Part shown: positions 34,217 through 45,949 of the stretch, piece after piece | How positions within the stretch are numbered: the first letter of the stretch is position 1 | How the letters are laid out: every line of letters begins with the position of its first letter | NCBI GenBank assembly: GCA_037953625.1 | Contig: CM075652.1 | Span: 59,513,501 to 59,577,500, forward strand | Direction of reading: 5' to 3' | DNA length: 64,000 nucleotides | From: Crotalaria pallida | Taxonomy: Eukaryota > Streptophyta > Magnoliopsida > Fabales > Fabaceae | Notes under the pieces: generated by a model | Told to the model about the DNA's origin: nothing | The model's input: the letters and a program-made list of their open reading frames with translations, nothing else | Database searches by the model: none | Made by a program: the position numbers and the translations under genes

Positions 34217-35763
34217 TGTAGGATTCTCATGTTTTGATGCTAACAATCTCTCTCCAAGCAACAACATTGGCAACAAGCAAGCTACACCACATGAAGATTA
34301 GAATTAGGATTTTTATTAATTCTATTTCAATGTAATCTTTATTTTTTATGCAATGCATCTCATTGGTGTGGGTAGCTTAGGTGATTTTAAGAATATTTAA
34401 ATAATGTTTGATTAAGAGTGAAGATACTTTAAATCTTGATTAAATAGCTCTATTAAAAGTTTTGTGAAAAACCTTTTAGAAAAACCTTGTTTTTATTCAG
34501 ATTCTGATCAGTTTACTCGAGTAATGAGTATTGGGTCACTCGAGTAATTTATGTTATGACAGGTTAATCGAGTAATGGTTTACACATCACTCGAGTAACT
34601 TAATCTGACATGTTTTAATCGAGTGAAGTTATATGGTTTACTCGAGTAATTCAATCAGTGTTTGGAAAATTTTAAAAGGACTTAATTTTCTCTTTCACGT
34701 GAGATATACATTCATTCTTACAATTTTATATACACTTTCAAAAGCAATTCAAGAGCTATTTTTTACATCTTTCAAGAGCTATCAAGATTCAACAAAGAAC
34801 TTTTCATTCTTCACTCTATTTCTCTCATTGTTCAAATATTCTTGAGATCATAATTTTTGTTCTTAGTGGTTGTTGAAGATTTGCAATTTGTGATTGCATC
34901 ATTGAAGTTTCAACACAAGTGAAGAATCTCACAAGGAAGACTTTGAGGATCAAATCAAAGCAAGAAAAGAGGATTGGTTGGAAGCATCTTCAATCAATTA
35001 GCAAGGAAATCTAGAATTCTCAAAAGGGGTAGATTAGATCAAAGTGTTTGGTACACACTTTGAGTTGGGTTTTAAGATAGGAGAACTAAGAATCTAGTTG
35101 CATCTTAAAACATTGTAAAATCTACATTTGAAGATTTCTAGTGAAGAATCTCTCTTGATTTAAGAGGGGACTGGAGTAGCTTTCAAGTGGGTGAAAGTGA
35201 ACCAGGATAAATCCTTGTGTCTCTTTTATTTTCATTCCTTGTATTGCATTAATTCTTTAACAATTGCATTTTTAGGTTAGAATTGGGGTTTTCTTAATTC
35301 TACTCATTTGATCTAAAATTGCATGTTAATATTACTTGAAGTTGTTCATATTAATCATTCATAATTTGTTGAATCATCATAGCATTGTTATTCTTGAAGA
35401 ACTCCATTGAAAACTGAGTTTTAATTGAATTTTACCCAGTTTACTCGAGTAAAGTTCTTGTCACTCGAGTAATCTGCTTTCAGTTTATGAACAATACTCG
35501 AGTAGGTTTTCTGTTACTCGAGTGATTTAAAAATAGCTTTCGTAATACTCGAGTGATTTTCTGAATACTCGAGTGAAATTATTTTTGCTTGCGTATTACT
35601 CGAATGAAGACTTGAGTTACTCGAGTAATCTGACTTGAATTTTTAAGAAAACTTATTTTCATAAAACCATTCTCTTAGGTGGACGAAAAATCTGTAATAA
35701 GGCTTCAATATTCTATTCACCCCCCCCTCTAGACTATATTGAGCCGCTTGTTGGTTTCCAACA
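34217..35763 (+). repeat. Element D 3' LTR
   Basis: It is 1547 bp and nearly identical to 27185-28734. The seen differences include positions near 34879, 35516 and 35610 and the length of the C run near 35721. Confidence 0.92.
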
Positions 35764-38700
35764 TGCACAACGGGTTCCCAACCCACACTTTCTATATTCT
35801 GCATGCACCTAAGGGACATCTCCCTTTACGGATTCTTGTGCAAGCTAGATGCATGATCAACACCTAATAAGGGCATGGGGGTTAGCTATACATATTCGCA
35901 TAATCAAATGAGAATAAAACTAACATCCACAAGTTAACATGTAGCAAATCATGATGCATAATCATATGAGCACACCCGGTTAATCATAACAATTCTTTCA
36001 ATGCAGGTGGCATGATGCATGATTTCCTTCCACAACTGAGGCCTCTAAAAGTCCATCTTGGACGTCCATCCAGTACACCCTTGTGTTCCCGAAACACCGA
36101 CATTCGTTCCCAGAACGTAATGCCGAACCATACTTGGATAATACGCATCACTCCCAGAGTGTGCACCACGTTCCCAGAACGTGTAGCAAACCATACTTGG
36201 AATAATAAGCACCACTCCCAGAGTGTGCACCACGTTCCCAGAACGCATACGTTCCCAGAACGCATAAAAACCAGGTCCCGGACACTGGCCACATATCTAT
36301 AATGTGTCATCAAGTAGGTTGCATCTCAATGTGTTCCCAGAACACTAACATACGTTCCCAGAACGTATAAAACCAGGTCCCAGACACTGGCCACATATCT
36401 ATAATGTGTCATCAAGTAGGTTATAATTTGGTACTCCCGGAGTACCCTCCTCATATTCCCAGAATATGATAAATGTTCCTACCAATCCATCTTCCATTCT
36501 ATATGCATGAATGCACAATCATCAAGGTTGGTTTTATCTTTAATTCCATTATTATACCAACGTGTTCCCAGAACACTAACATACGTTCCCAGAACGTATC
36601 GCAAACCATACTTGGAATATAATCAAGCACCACTCCCAGAGTGTGCATCACGTTCCCAGAACGTGTCCAAGAAACCATGTCCCAGACAATGGCCACATTC
36701 CCAGAATGTGTCATCAAGTTGGTTGCATCAGTTTAGTACTCCTAGATACAGGGTCGTGAACCCCGAACATCACAAACAATCCTTGCCAACCTATTTCATC
36801 ACCTTTCTCTATGCATGCATCGCATACCTAATTACTAAGGTTGGTCTTTCCATTAATTACTGTGATTTAGAAATATTCCAATTTCTCTTTTGAATGATTT
36901 ATTTGAGGTATAGACTTTGACACAAAATCCTCCTTTGAATTATCTCAAATCATGCCCTTAAACTTAGATTGGGTAAAACAAAGTCAATGGTATTCAAAAA
37001 CTTAACTTTTTATTTTTCAGATTCAGGTACTAACCGGTTACAGTTCCAGGCTAACCGGTTAGAATTACAGACCTGAACTATTTACCATTGTAATTCAGAA
37101 AACCCTTTTTCTTGAATTCCCTGCCCAATCCATAAACCAGTTTAACAATGTTTATACCTCAAAACCACTGTTTATATCATTCAAAAGTCTAGATCACATT
37201 TCATTGTCCAATGAGCATAATTTCCTCTTGAAACTATCTCATTACCTCAAGGTATTAACTCTTTAACTGCAATCTGAACTATAACAATGAAATCAACTTA
37301 TTTTCAGATTGTTTTCCATGAAATTAAGGCCTAGATTTGAGTAGGATTTATAAGACCACAATGCTGATTTTGTAAACTTATTTTCTTTTGCATTTTAACA
37401 GGGTCTAACCGGTTACGAATATCGAGTAACCGGTTAGATTATGCAGTCTGACACTAAAACATGAGTTTTAACAAACCATTCTCTTCACTACTCAAATCTA
37501 ACCAAATTTCAACCTTTAACAGAGTACATATACCTTAAATAAATATGTTTAAACACAAAAACATATCTATTTTGCATGCATTCAATTTGGATACACCAAT
37601 TGCACATAATTGCACATATTTCACAACTTAATGCATCAATTCACATAATATCCAAGTAAGTCATGAAATCAACATCAACATAGCTTGCATGCATTCAGAT
37701 AACATTGCTCAAAACATCAATTGAGCTCAAATTGGCCTCCAAGCCATTTAACCATTTCAACTTATGCCCTTTGAGTCTCTTGGTGACTCATCCTATATTC
37801 TACCACAATTCATTCTCATTCTAGCAAATAGTAAGCTTCCCCCTTACCTCTAGATCGATTGAGAACAAAGACTTCACAGAGAACTGAGTTTGAACACCAA
37901 AATCCACTAATTCCCCTTCTCTGCTAGACATGCAACACAGTTTCGGTGGGTTCCCAAAATCAGAGAATTTGACATAGAAAACATGCATCAAAATTGGGGA
38001 AAATAGTTAGGACTTAATCTCTGCAACATGCTAAAGAGATTAGGAAAGATTTGAGACCAAGGAATAACAGGAGCTTACCAAAATCAGAGCTCAACCTAGC
38101 TTCCAGAAACAAGAATAACACTGAACCAGTTTTCAAACTTCAACTTCAGGGATTGATTTCTTCTTCCACACACACTTTTAGCTTACAAATTTTATATCAA
38201 CACGAAGCTCTGGATGTAAGCTTCGTGTTCGTGTATCACTCAAAGTCCCACTCCTCACACAGAAGGAGAATCAAGCCAGACGAATCAAGAACCCTAGAAC
38301 AGAGGATTTCCCAACTAACACTCACCAAAACCTTGATTTTGATTTGAATTCCAGCTTTTATAGCGAAATTGACTTCTCATGCATGGCGACACGCGTCTCC
38401 CACTATGAATCGAGTGGGATTCGTGGCGAATTCTGGGTTAATTGGGTGATTACTCATCAAACGCACTAATCCCAATTTCTGAGTTCATCGTGTAACCGGT
38501 TACACAGCCCTTCTAACCGGTTACATACTGATAAAATTCAAAAATTAATAATTTAATTACTCTTTCATCAAAAACCTTTTTAATATTGCAATTAGGTCCC
38601 AACCCAAGGGCTAATTTACAATATTCACATTTTTGTACAAAATAACCATATAAAAATATATCTCATATTTTTATATAAAAACACATAATGTACAAAAACT

Positions 38701-38791
38701 AAAACCTTCAAAACTAATATAAATCAATAATAAAATAATTGTTATAATCAATTTCTTGGTTATTTGGGAGACGAAAATTAGGGGTGTTACA
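35764..38791 (-). repeat. Element C 5' LTR, part right of element D
   Basis: It resumes the match to 18397-23021 (without the solo LTR). It carries the second copy of the hairpin array (36083-36749) and TAACCGGTTA pairs at 37031/37052, 37406/37427 and 38493/38514. Confidence 0.9.
36083..36749. repeat. Array of about 19 short hairpins with CCCAG loop (right copy)
   Basis: It has the same order as 18730-19393. Differences include CGTTCCCAGAACG at 36105, where the left copy has a changed loop, and ATACGTT/AACGTAT at about 36581 against ATACATT/AATGTAT at 19224. The last unit (about 36735) has lost two bases and its pairing. Confidence 0.88.
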
Positions 38792-39277
38792 GGAACCGTA
38801 GCGACTTCAGGTCGAAGGACCATGTACACCATTGTCACTATGAGAATCGCTTATGACACTCACTTAATAACCCATGTAGCATTCTCATGGCGGGTCAATC
38901 CAGTACACAATTGTCCCAATGTGTACTTACGTGAAGACTTGATATCTCATATCCATGACCGGTGAGATACAGTCATCAGTCTGCCACATACTAGTCTCGA
39001 TGTATTATAGTTGTCCTTATTAACTATAATACTCGACTAGGGAATCTTTAAGGATAATTATCAATCAATAAGATCTCACTATCAAGTCATGTACTTGATA
39101 TTCTTATGACATTGAACTTATAATCCTAAGGACTTTATTACATCTATTTTAATTAAACAATTAAAGCATAAATATAATAAATGAAATGCCTCATTATTAT
39201 TAATATTAATAATCCATAAACATGAAATAAGTACAAGTAAAAGAGAAAATACGATTGCCACTAGGGCACTCTCCAAC
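38792..39277 (-). repeat. Element A 5' LTR, part distal to element C
   Basis: It matches 128-613. It starts with GGAAC, the second copy of C's target duplication, and ends at the LTR terminus CTCCAACA. Confidence 0.9.
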
Positions 39278-39889
39278 AAACTATGCATATTTGGTGCTTA
39301 GGCTTGACTCCCAACCAATGACTCTATCTCTTGTCTTGCACACAGCACGACTGTGAATCACAACACTCTTGTCTTTGAGGTGCCTACTCATCGCCCTACG
39401 CCCAGGGTTTGGATGACTTACACTCGCGTCCAAGTTAATCCTAAATAATATTCTCATATTGTTATATATATACACGGCTATAATTTTTGTCAATGGAAAA
39501 CATAGCAATCAACTGGAATTAAATTAAATATAACAACACTTACATAAGGTATTATAGTAAAGGACAAAAGCTCTCCAAGGAGATGCAAATTATAATTAGT
39601 TACAGGAAATGTAAATTATAACTAGTTATAGTGTATATGCAATGATAGTAAACTAATATATAGATTTCGATGTTTAATCATTGCATACATTCTCATATAA
39701 CAGTGATGCAGCATATAAATATGTTGAAACGATCAATGAGCAAAGGAAACAATATTCAAAATCATTTAGTCTCAATTATTATTTTATGGATGTTTAATTG
39801 AGTTATAGTGTCACTTTAATGGAATTTTTTATTTTTGACTTTCTTCTTCTTCTTTCTCTTATCTAATGAGTAAAAAATATATATCATGT
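39278..39889. other. No gene seen
   Basis: AT-rich sequence outside element A. I see no coding region and no repeat with clear ends. Confidence 0.6.
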
Positions 39890-41744
39890 TTTAGATCCTG
39901 CTCCTCCACCTTCTCCATATCATGTTTTAGATCCTGATCCACCATCTTTTGTTGATCTTCCTCCTCAGGTACGAAATCCTCTTACTTATCTTCAAGATTA
40001 TCGTTGTTTTTCCACCATGCTTTTTTAACATGAGCTCAGACCTATAGAGAAGCTTTCGCAGATCTGAATTGGTAACAAGCCATGCAAGCCAAATTACAAG
40101 CTTTGGAGAACACTAACACATGGGAACTTGTTGATCCTCCACATGGCAAGAACCTCACGGGTTGTAAATGAGTTTTCAAAGTTAAAACTCATTCTAATGG
40201 TTCTGTTGAGTGTTGTAAAGCGCGTTTGGTCGCCAAAGGATATACACAGGAATATGGTATTGATTACGAAGAGACTTTTGCTCCTGTGGCCCGTCTTACT
40301 TCTCTTCGCACTCTTCTTGCTATTTCTGCCAAACAAAAATGGTCTATTAATCAAATGGATGTCAAGAATGCATTTTTGAATGGTGATTTAGATGTAGAGG
40401 TTTACATGAGACCTCCTCTTGGTTATGAATGCCCTCCGCACAAGGTGTTCCATCTCTGCCAGAGCCTCTATGGTCTCAAATAGAATTCTTGCTCTTGGTT
40501 TGCTATATTTCATGACATTGTTGCTCAACTTGGTTTCTTTTCTAGTCCTTATGATCATGCCCTCTTTCTCCGTCGAACAAATCATGGTACCATCATGCTT
40601 CTTCTATTTGTTGATGATATGATTATTATAGGCGATGATTCTAATGGTACTTTTGAGCTTAAGCAATTCTTGAGTCAACATTTTGAGATGAAGGACCTCG
40701 GTCTCCTCTCAGTTACTTTTTAGGCGTCGAGGTTCTCTCCTCCGAAGATGGGTTATTTCTTTCCCAAGCAAAATATGCTTCTAATCTCATCTCTCGAACG
40801 TGACTCACGGATTGCAAGACTGAATCCACCCCTCTCGAGACTTGTGTTCGCTTCACCCCACTAGATAGGACTCTCCTTGATGACCTGACACTTTACCGTC
40901 AGTTAGTGGAATCTTGACTTATTTAACTGTCTTTCGACCAGATCTCGCCTACGTTGCCCATGTTGTCAGTCAATTCATGTCTGCCCCTCGGACCACCCAC
41001 TATGCTATTGTTCTTCGCATCATTCGGTACATTAAGGAAGTCTCTCTTTCATGGTCTCCACTTCTCAGTTGATTCTCCTCTGATACTCTGTGCATACTCT
41101 GATGCTAATTGGGGCGGTGATCCCACTGATCGTCGTTCCATTACTGGTTTTTGTATCTTCCTAGGTGACTCACTCAATATTGGCGTAGTAAGAGACAAGA
41201 ACTTGTTGCTGATTCAAGAACTAAGGCAGAATACCGCGCCATGGCCGATACCACCTCTGAGATCCTCTGGATTCATTGGCTTCTAGGGGATCTTGGTTTC
41301 CCCAGAAATATCCTACGTACTAGACTTTACTATGATAATAATAGTGTCATTCAAATTGCTCACAATGATGTCTTCCATGAGCCCACTAAACATATTGAGA
41401 TTGATTGTCATGTCACTTGTCAACAAGTTGTTCATGGAACTCTTCATCTTGTCCCTATTAGCATCATTGACCAACTAGCTGACTTGCTCACTGAAGCCCT
41501 CCACCCCAGTCTTTTCCATACTTTAGTTTCCAAACTCAAGTTGGTTTCTTCCTTACCTATTTGAGTTTGATGGGGAGTGTTAGATTATATATTTATTATA
41601 ATTGTATAGGGGCATTTTGGTACTTTTCTTACTTGTGTAATCATGTTTTCCTATTGTAATCTCATTAAGACAATCCATATACATATTCCCATTTTCCTCT
41701 ATTCTTCATAATCTCATAGTCTTCATGCCAACTTCGCTAGGACA
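39890..41744 (+). pseudogene. 5'-truncated Ale-like Ty1/copia remnant (RT, RNase H and 3' LTR)
   Basis: The plus strand encodes RT in broken frames: RLVAKGYTQEYGIDYEETFAP (near 40227), QMDVKNAFLNGDL (near 40354), FVDDMIIIG (near 40607) and HFEMKDLG (near 40680). RNase H follows (YSDANWGGDPTDRRS near 41096; TKHIEIDCH near 41385; the LADLLTEAL end near 41478) and the frame ends at 41564. A purine tract TGGGGAG precedes TGTTAGATTATATATT at 41578, which looks like the start of a short 3' LTR of about 160 bp ending near 41730-41744. Many stops and frameshifts are present. Short LTRs and this RT type suggest the Ale group (inference). Gag, protease and integrase are absent. Confidence 0.8.
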
Positions 41745-42186
41745 TACTATATCATTTAAGTTTCAAGTGTACTAGGTAATATGTTGCATTTGAGCAAATA
41801 TAAGTGAAACATATAACCTAGTACACAAGAAATATAAATGCAATAACATGTCACATATTTTAAATTAGCGCATGCCAGTATTCACAACCAAAGTTGCATA
41901 AAATCATGAAAAAATATATCATCAAGAACTATGTTTTACAAAAAATTAAATGATAAATGATAAGCTTATAGTCGGTAGGGAGATATATAGTAACATTTTC
42001 TACAAACTTTGCATTCTTCATAGCTATAAATTTCAAATATGATTCATGTTCATTAATGATTATGTACGTAGATATAGTTGTTTCCAACAGCACTATTGTA
42101 AATGAGTATGAAAAAAAAAGGAAAATAGTTTGCTTTACTTACTAGGATTGATTTCATGAGCATGTTAGCAAGCTCTAATGGGGGCG
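41745..42186. other. No gene seen
   Basis: AT-rich sequence without a convincing frame or repeat. Confidence 0.55.
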
Positions 42187-42520
42187 GCTCCGAGATAACA
42201 TGCATCGGTGCATGTGAAAATTTTATTTTTGATTTTTATTTTCTTTTAATACAGATTTATTTAGAATATTTTTTAACACAAGTTCGTATACAGATTTATT
42301 AGAATATGGAAATTTTGAATACAGTTTTACTCAATACAGTTTTTTAAGAACACAGAGTAAAAGAAAAAAATAAATCCAAATTATAAAAATCAATTCATAT
42401 CGATAAAAAAGAAAACACATAGAATATTTTCTAATTAACTAAATTTTAAAAAATAAATAAAAAAACCCAAAAAAGAAGGCATGCACCGGTGCATGTTATC
42501 TGTTAAGATGCACCGGAGCT
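42187..42520. repeat. Small inverted-repeat (foldback) element
   Basis: Near the left end lies GATAACATGCATCGGTGCATG (42195-42215) and near the right end its reverse complement with one change (42479-42501). The ends resemble each other beyond this (GGCTCCG and CGGAGC). The middle is AT-rich. No target duplication could be fixed. Confidence 0.45.
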
Positions 42521-43312
42521 AATTGGCTTTGTGGATCTTGCTGTTGAGTGTTATTCATCATATTTTTAGTCATATTATATTTGATTCGGAATCTGACATT
42601 ACATTCAACTCTTCAATTGATTTTTTCAACATGTATGTGTGCTTTATTGAAAACAAAACTGCTAATGGAGATGAATTAAGCCATTGCAAAAAAATGTGAT
42701 TGATTGCATAAAAAGTTAATTGATTCTTTTTCTTGGTGAAACACTTCTTCCCCATTGAAGACAGTATCATCACATGATCAAGCTCTCAATATGAATACAT
42801 GATTATTATGATAAAAAGATCTCACACATCTTGCTCTCTTGTTATCTTATGCACTTTAACTTAGATAGAATAGAACCCTTTTTCGTTCACTTGTGGTTGA
42901 TGGAGAGCTTTTCTTAGGAAAGTGCTTAGCTTTTGCAAGCGCAGTAGTTTTCTTATATTAATCATATTCAACTAAAAATTAGAATAATATATAATCATCG
43001 TTACTTAGATAATAACTAATTTATAGATAAATTCATTAGAGAGAATTTTTCCCTGCCCATTAGAAAAAGGAGGGCTGAAATTGCATGCCTTTAGCTTGTC
43101 AGCCTTAATTGCCTGCGGAAAAAGTATACGTACATGTTTGTGTTAAGAAAGGACGTGACACATAGTTTTTAATTTGTTAGAAATATTAAGCAAAGGGTAG
43201 GATACGTATAGGTATATGTTTTTTTCACTCTTGCAATAATTGTTGCTGATATGTGTGGTAAGTTATACAACGGGTTATGTTTTAATTATTTTCATTTGGG
43301 CTTGTGTTCCTC
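42521..43312. other. No gene seen
   Basis: AT-rich intergenic sequence; only short chance frames. Confidence 0.55.
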
Positions 43313-43404
43313 GGTCGTGTTTCTTTGCCCTTGGGCCAGTTTTATTGTTTTTGGATCTAGTTTTTTTACCCCTGCTTATTATTTCATCCCTAAAATTTAA
43401 TTTT

Positions 43405-43908
43405 GGCTTAATTATGTTATATGTCCCTGAAATTTGGGGTACTTTTGTCATATACCCTTATTTTTTTTAGATGTCTAACTCCCCGGAGTTATTTATGAGT
43501 TTGTCATATACCCCTACTACCAATTTGGCCAATTTTGCTACATGTAACATCGGAATCTTGGTCAGAGGGCCAGGAGATTAGGCACCTGGTGCCTCGTGGG
43601 CGAAGATCCTTTTTTTAATTAAAAAACTAAAAAACTTAATATTTTATATTTTTAGTTAAATAAAAAAAAAGAAAGGATTGATGAGAGATACCGTCTTCGC
43701 CATGTGATATCACGCGGCATCACATGAACAATCTTCTGCGTCTGATTAGGATTCTTATATTACATGTTAGCAAAATTGGCCAAAATTTGTAATAGGGGTA
43801 TATGACAAATCCAGAAGTAATTTCAGGGAGTCAGACATTGCGAAAAAAAGAATAGGAGTATATGGCAAAAGTACCACAAACTTCAGGGACTTATGACATA
43901 ATTAAGCC
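43405..43908. mobile_element. MULE-like element with long terminal inverted repeats
   Basis: The 504-bp element begins GGCTTAATTATG and ends CATAATTAAGCC, flanked by the 9-bp duplication TTTAATTTT (43396-43404 and 43909-43917). The arms are similar for well over 100 bases. No transposase is present. A diverged relative of the inner part lies at 46660-46940. Confidence 0.85.
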
Positions 43909-44261
43909 TTTAATTTTTACCTGAAATGTCCTCATGTATGTATTTTTTTTCTTTTTTATACTTAGTACGCTCAGGAGTGAGCTACGATTTTTAAAATTAC
44001 AAATACACTAATCCCTTGACGTATTAATATTTGTTATTCAGTATGTTGATTCCCTTAAAAATAACACATACGCTGAAGGGATCATTTTACTAAATTAAAA
44101 AACTTTATTTTTACCCGGTACGCCTCAATCTATGTTAAAAATAAGACATACGCTGAAAGTCAGCTTATAAAATTAAAAAACTTTATTTTTGCTAGGTATG
44201 GTGACCCCTCAACATGTGTTATTTTTAACATACGCCGGGGGTCAGTGTATCATATCTTTTT

Positions 44262-44549
44262 ATGCAATTGTCTATGTCTAATGCTTCTGCTCCCTGTTCT
44301 CTCAGTATCTGCAAATGGAAGAGGAATCATACTTTGAACTCCTTACTCGCAAGTGGGCTTGTGGAAAATACACAATCACATTCCCTTTCTTTGGAAGAGG
44401 TACGAGGGCCATCACAAGCATGCCAAAGCTTAAATATAAGAAGACACTGGAGTAGCTCAAGAAGACAAACATGTAATAATACAAGCACCTTTCTCACAAC
44501 ACTCCTCTTTGCAAGTTGTATTCTTTTCATTCTCAATCAGTTCAGATAA
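44262..44549 (+). other. Gene-like fragment carried in the foldback element
   Basis: An open frame of 95 codons in a stretch less AT-rich than its surroundings. I do not recognise the product. It may be captured host sequence or chance; there is no start or splice evidence. Confidence 0.25.
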
Positions 44550-45046
44550 ATTTCCATGAACACACCTCAGTGTATGTAGTTTAATTAGTTCTCATGAGAC
44601 TCAAATGCAACCAACACCAAAACACTGAAATAAAATATTAAAAAAAACAAACACTAAAAAAATGTATTCAAGTGGAATTAAAGAAGGACGGAGTGGAACC
44701 ATACAAAATAGCATTTTGGTATGGTACGCTGACCCATCAGCGTAGGTTAAAAATAACATGCACATATGTTGGTTAGCGTATTAGACAAAACTAAGTTTTT
44801 TTTTTTGTTTTTTTTTTTTAATTTTGTATGTTGATCCTTCTGCGTATATGTTATTTTTAACATACACTAAGAAGGTAGCATACTGGACAAAAAATATTAT
44901 CCGTCAAGGGGTCAGTGTATATGTAATTTTTAAAACTCGTATGTATGTTAACCCCTTAGCATACAAAGCGTAAAAAAAGAAAAAAAATACATACATAAGA
45001 ATATTTTAGGACAAAATTATATTTTGGGGATCAAGTATTAAATAGG

Positions 45047-45878
45047 GAGTTTTAGTCTACAAATCCTACATATTAGGCCTAAACCACATTTTAATTGGGA
45101 AATTACTAAAATGGCCTTATATCTATTTTCCATCCAAAAGTAAAAAAAAAAAAAACCAAACCCTTATCCTATTTTTCTCAAAATAAACCAAACCCCAAAG
45201 ACTCTTCGCCTTCTTCCTCCTTCATGTCTCTCATTCAACCTTACACAATCTTACCCTAAACCTTCAACGTTTTTCACATTGAAGCACATCAGGAGTTCCT
45301 TTGGACGTACAACAAGTGATCTTTGCAGGTAATCATCTTCTCTTTCGATTTTTTTTAATAGTGATCAGTTACTTCCGACCCTGATATGTCGAAATTTTAA
45401 TAAATTCTGACACATGTACGTCGGGAGTATTTAAAAAAAAGCCAATGTAATAAATTTCCGAGAACCCCGTGTCAGAATTTCTCAAAATTCCGACACTGGT
45501 TCGTCGAAAAGTCGCAGAACGCAGAGAGAGAGAGAACGAAGAAGAAAATCATGTTTTTACACTGACAAGAAGAAAACCAACAACAAATGGAGATGCAAAG
45601 AGAGACAGAACGAAGAGAGAACGTACCAGAGAGAGACAGAACGAAGCAGAGAGAGAAGCACAATGGAGATGTGGTTGTTGGCGGTGGTGATAATGTGCTT
45701 GCCGATAGTGATGTGCTTGGCGATGGTGATGTGGGTGGAGCAGAGGAGTCAGAGAGAGAGAATAGAGGGAGAGTGGTGGGAAGAATGCGGTTTGCGAAAA
45801 TCGGGTTTAGGGTACTTTAGGAATATTTCTAAAAATGGGGTTTGGGGGCTAAACAATGGGGTTTGTAGACTAAAGCTC
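45047..45878. mobile_element. Non-autonomous MULE, same family as 13917-14796
   Basis: The element is 832 bp with the perfect 9-bp duplication TTAAATAGG (45038-45046 and 45879-45887). The ends read GAGTTTTAGTCTACAAA and, reverse-complemented, GAGCTTTAGTCTACAAA, followed by CCCCAAACCCCATTTT as in the MULE at 13917. It includes a decayed relative of that element's hairpin (45380-45512) and an AGAGAG-rich segment (45510-45660). No transposase is present. Confidence 0.85.
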
Positions 45879-45949
45879 TTAAATAGGGGGTCAAAAAACT
45901 AGATCCCATTGTTTTTATATTTGATAAAGCCCGCAAGCAGCCCACGACC

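Larger units (their letters stand above)
27185..35763 (+). mobile_element. Element D: SIRE-like Ty1/copia retrotransposon, young, with pol deletion
   Basis: LTRs are at 27185-28734 and 34217-35763, with the target duplication TGCAC at 27180-27184 and 35764-35768. The LTRs differ by only about four or five substitutions and the C-run length, so the insertion is recent relative to its host C. The interior holds the primer site, gag, protease, integrase, a direct joint to the end of RNase H (RT deleted), a palindrome array, an intact accessory ORF and a polypurine tract (34203-34216). It cannot move without help. Confidence 0.92.
18011..38791 (-). mobile_element. Element C: Ty3/gypsy (Tekay/Del-like) retrotransposon with nested insertions
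   Basis: The target duplication GGAAC lies at 18006-18010 and 38792-38796. On the minus strand the LTR starts TGTAACACCCC and ends GGAGTGTTACA. The 5' LTR is the right one, because the tRNA-Met primer site (reverse complement of TGGTATCAGAGC) lies at 26776-26787 beside it. The polypurine tract (minus AAGTGGGGGAGTAG) adjoins the left LTR. Without insertions the LTRs are about 3.42 kb. The interior is only 3.77 kb and contains decayed Ty3/gypsy RT and RNase H. The LTR start and size recall the Tekay/Del chromoviruses; this assignment is an inference. Confidence 0.85.
1..39277 (-). mobile_element. Element A: TNT1-like Ty1/copia retrotransposon, interrupted by B, C and a MULE
   Basis: The parts on the minus strand read, from right to left, as 5' LTR (ending 39277), gag (15359-16174), protease and pre-integrase (14797-15362), integrase (13039-13916), reverse transcriptase (1259-2326), RNase H (642-1259) and 3' LTR (613 to beyond the window). 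The order protease-integrase-RT-RNase H defines Ty1/copia. The gag and integrase resemble the TNT1/Angela-type group; the lineage is a guess. Element B, a MULE and the 20.8-kb element C all landed inside it, so it is the oldest layer here. It is defective through a frameshift near 1259 and the insertions. Confidence 0.85.
43313..45949. mobile_element. Foldback (long inverted repeat) element hit by a MULE-like insertion in each arm
   Basis: When 43405-43908 and 45047-45878 are removed, the left side from about 43340 and the reverse complement of the right side from about 45918 align for several hundred bases. Shared landmarks are GGATCTAGTTTTTT, ATCCC-AAAAT-TAATTTT, ATGTATGTATTTTTTTTC and CCCTTGACG. 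The outer limits (about 43313 and 45949, sharing GGTCGTG) are approximate and I found no target duplication. The unpaired centre, about 44262-44690, contains a gene-like piece (possible frame 44262-44549) of unknown origin. Confidence 0.65.
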
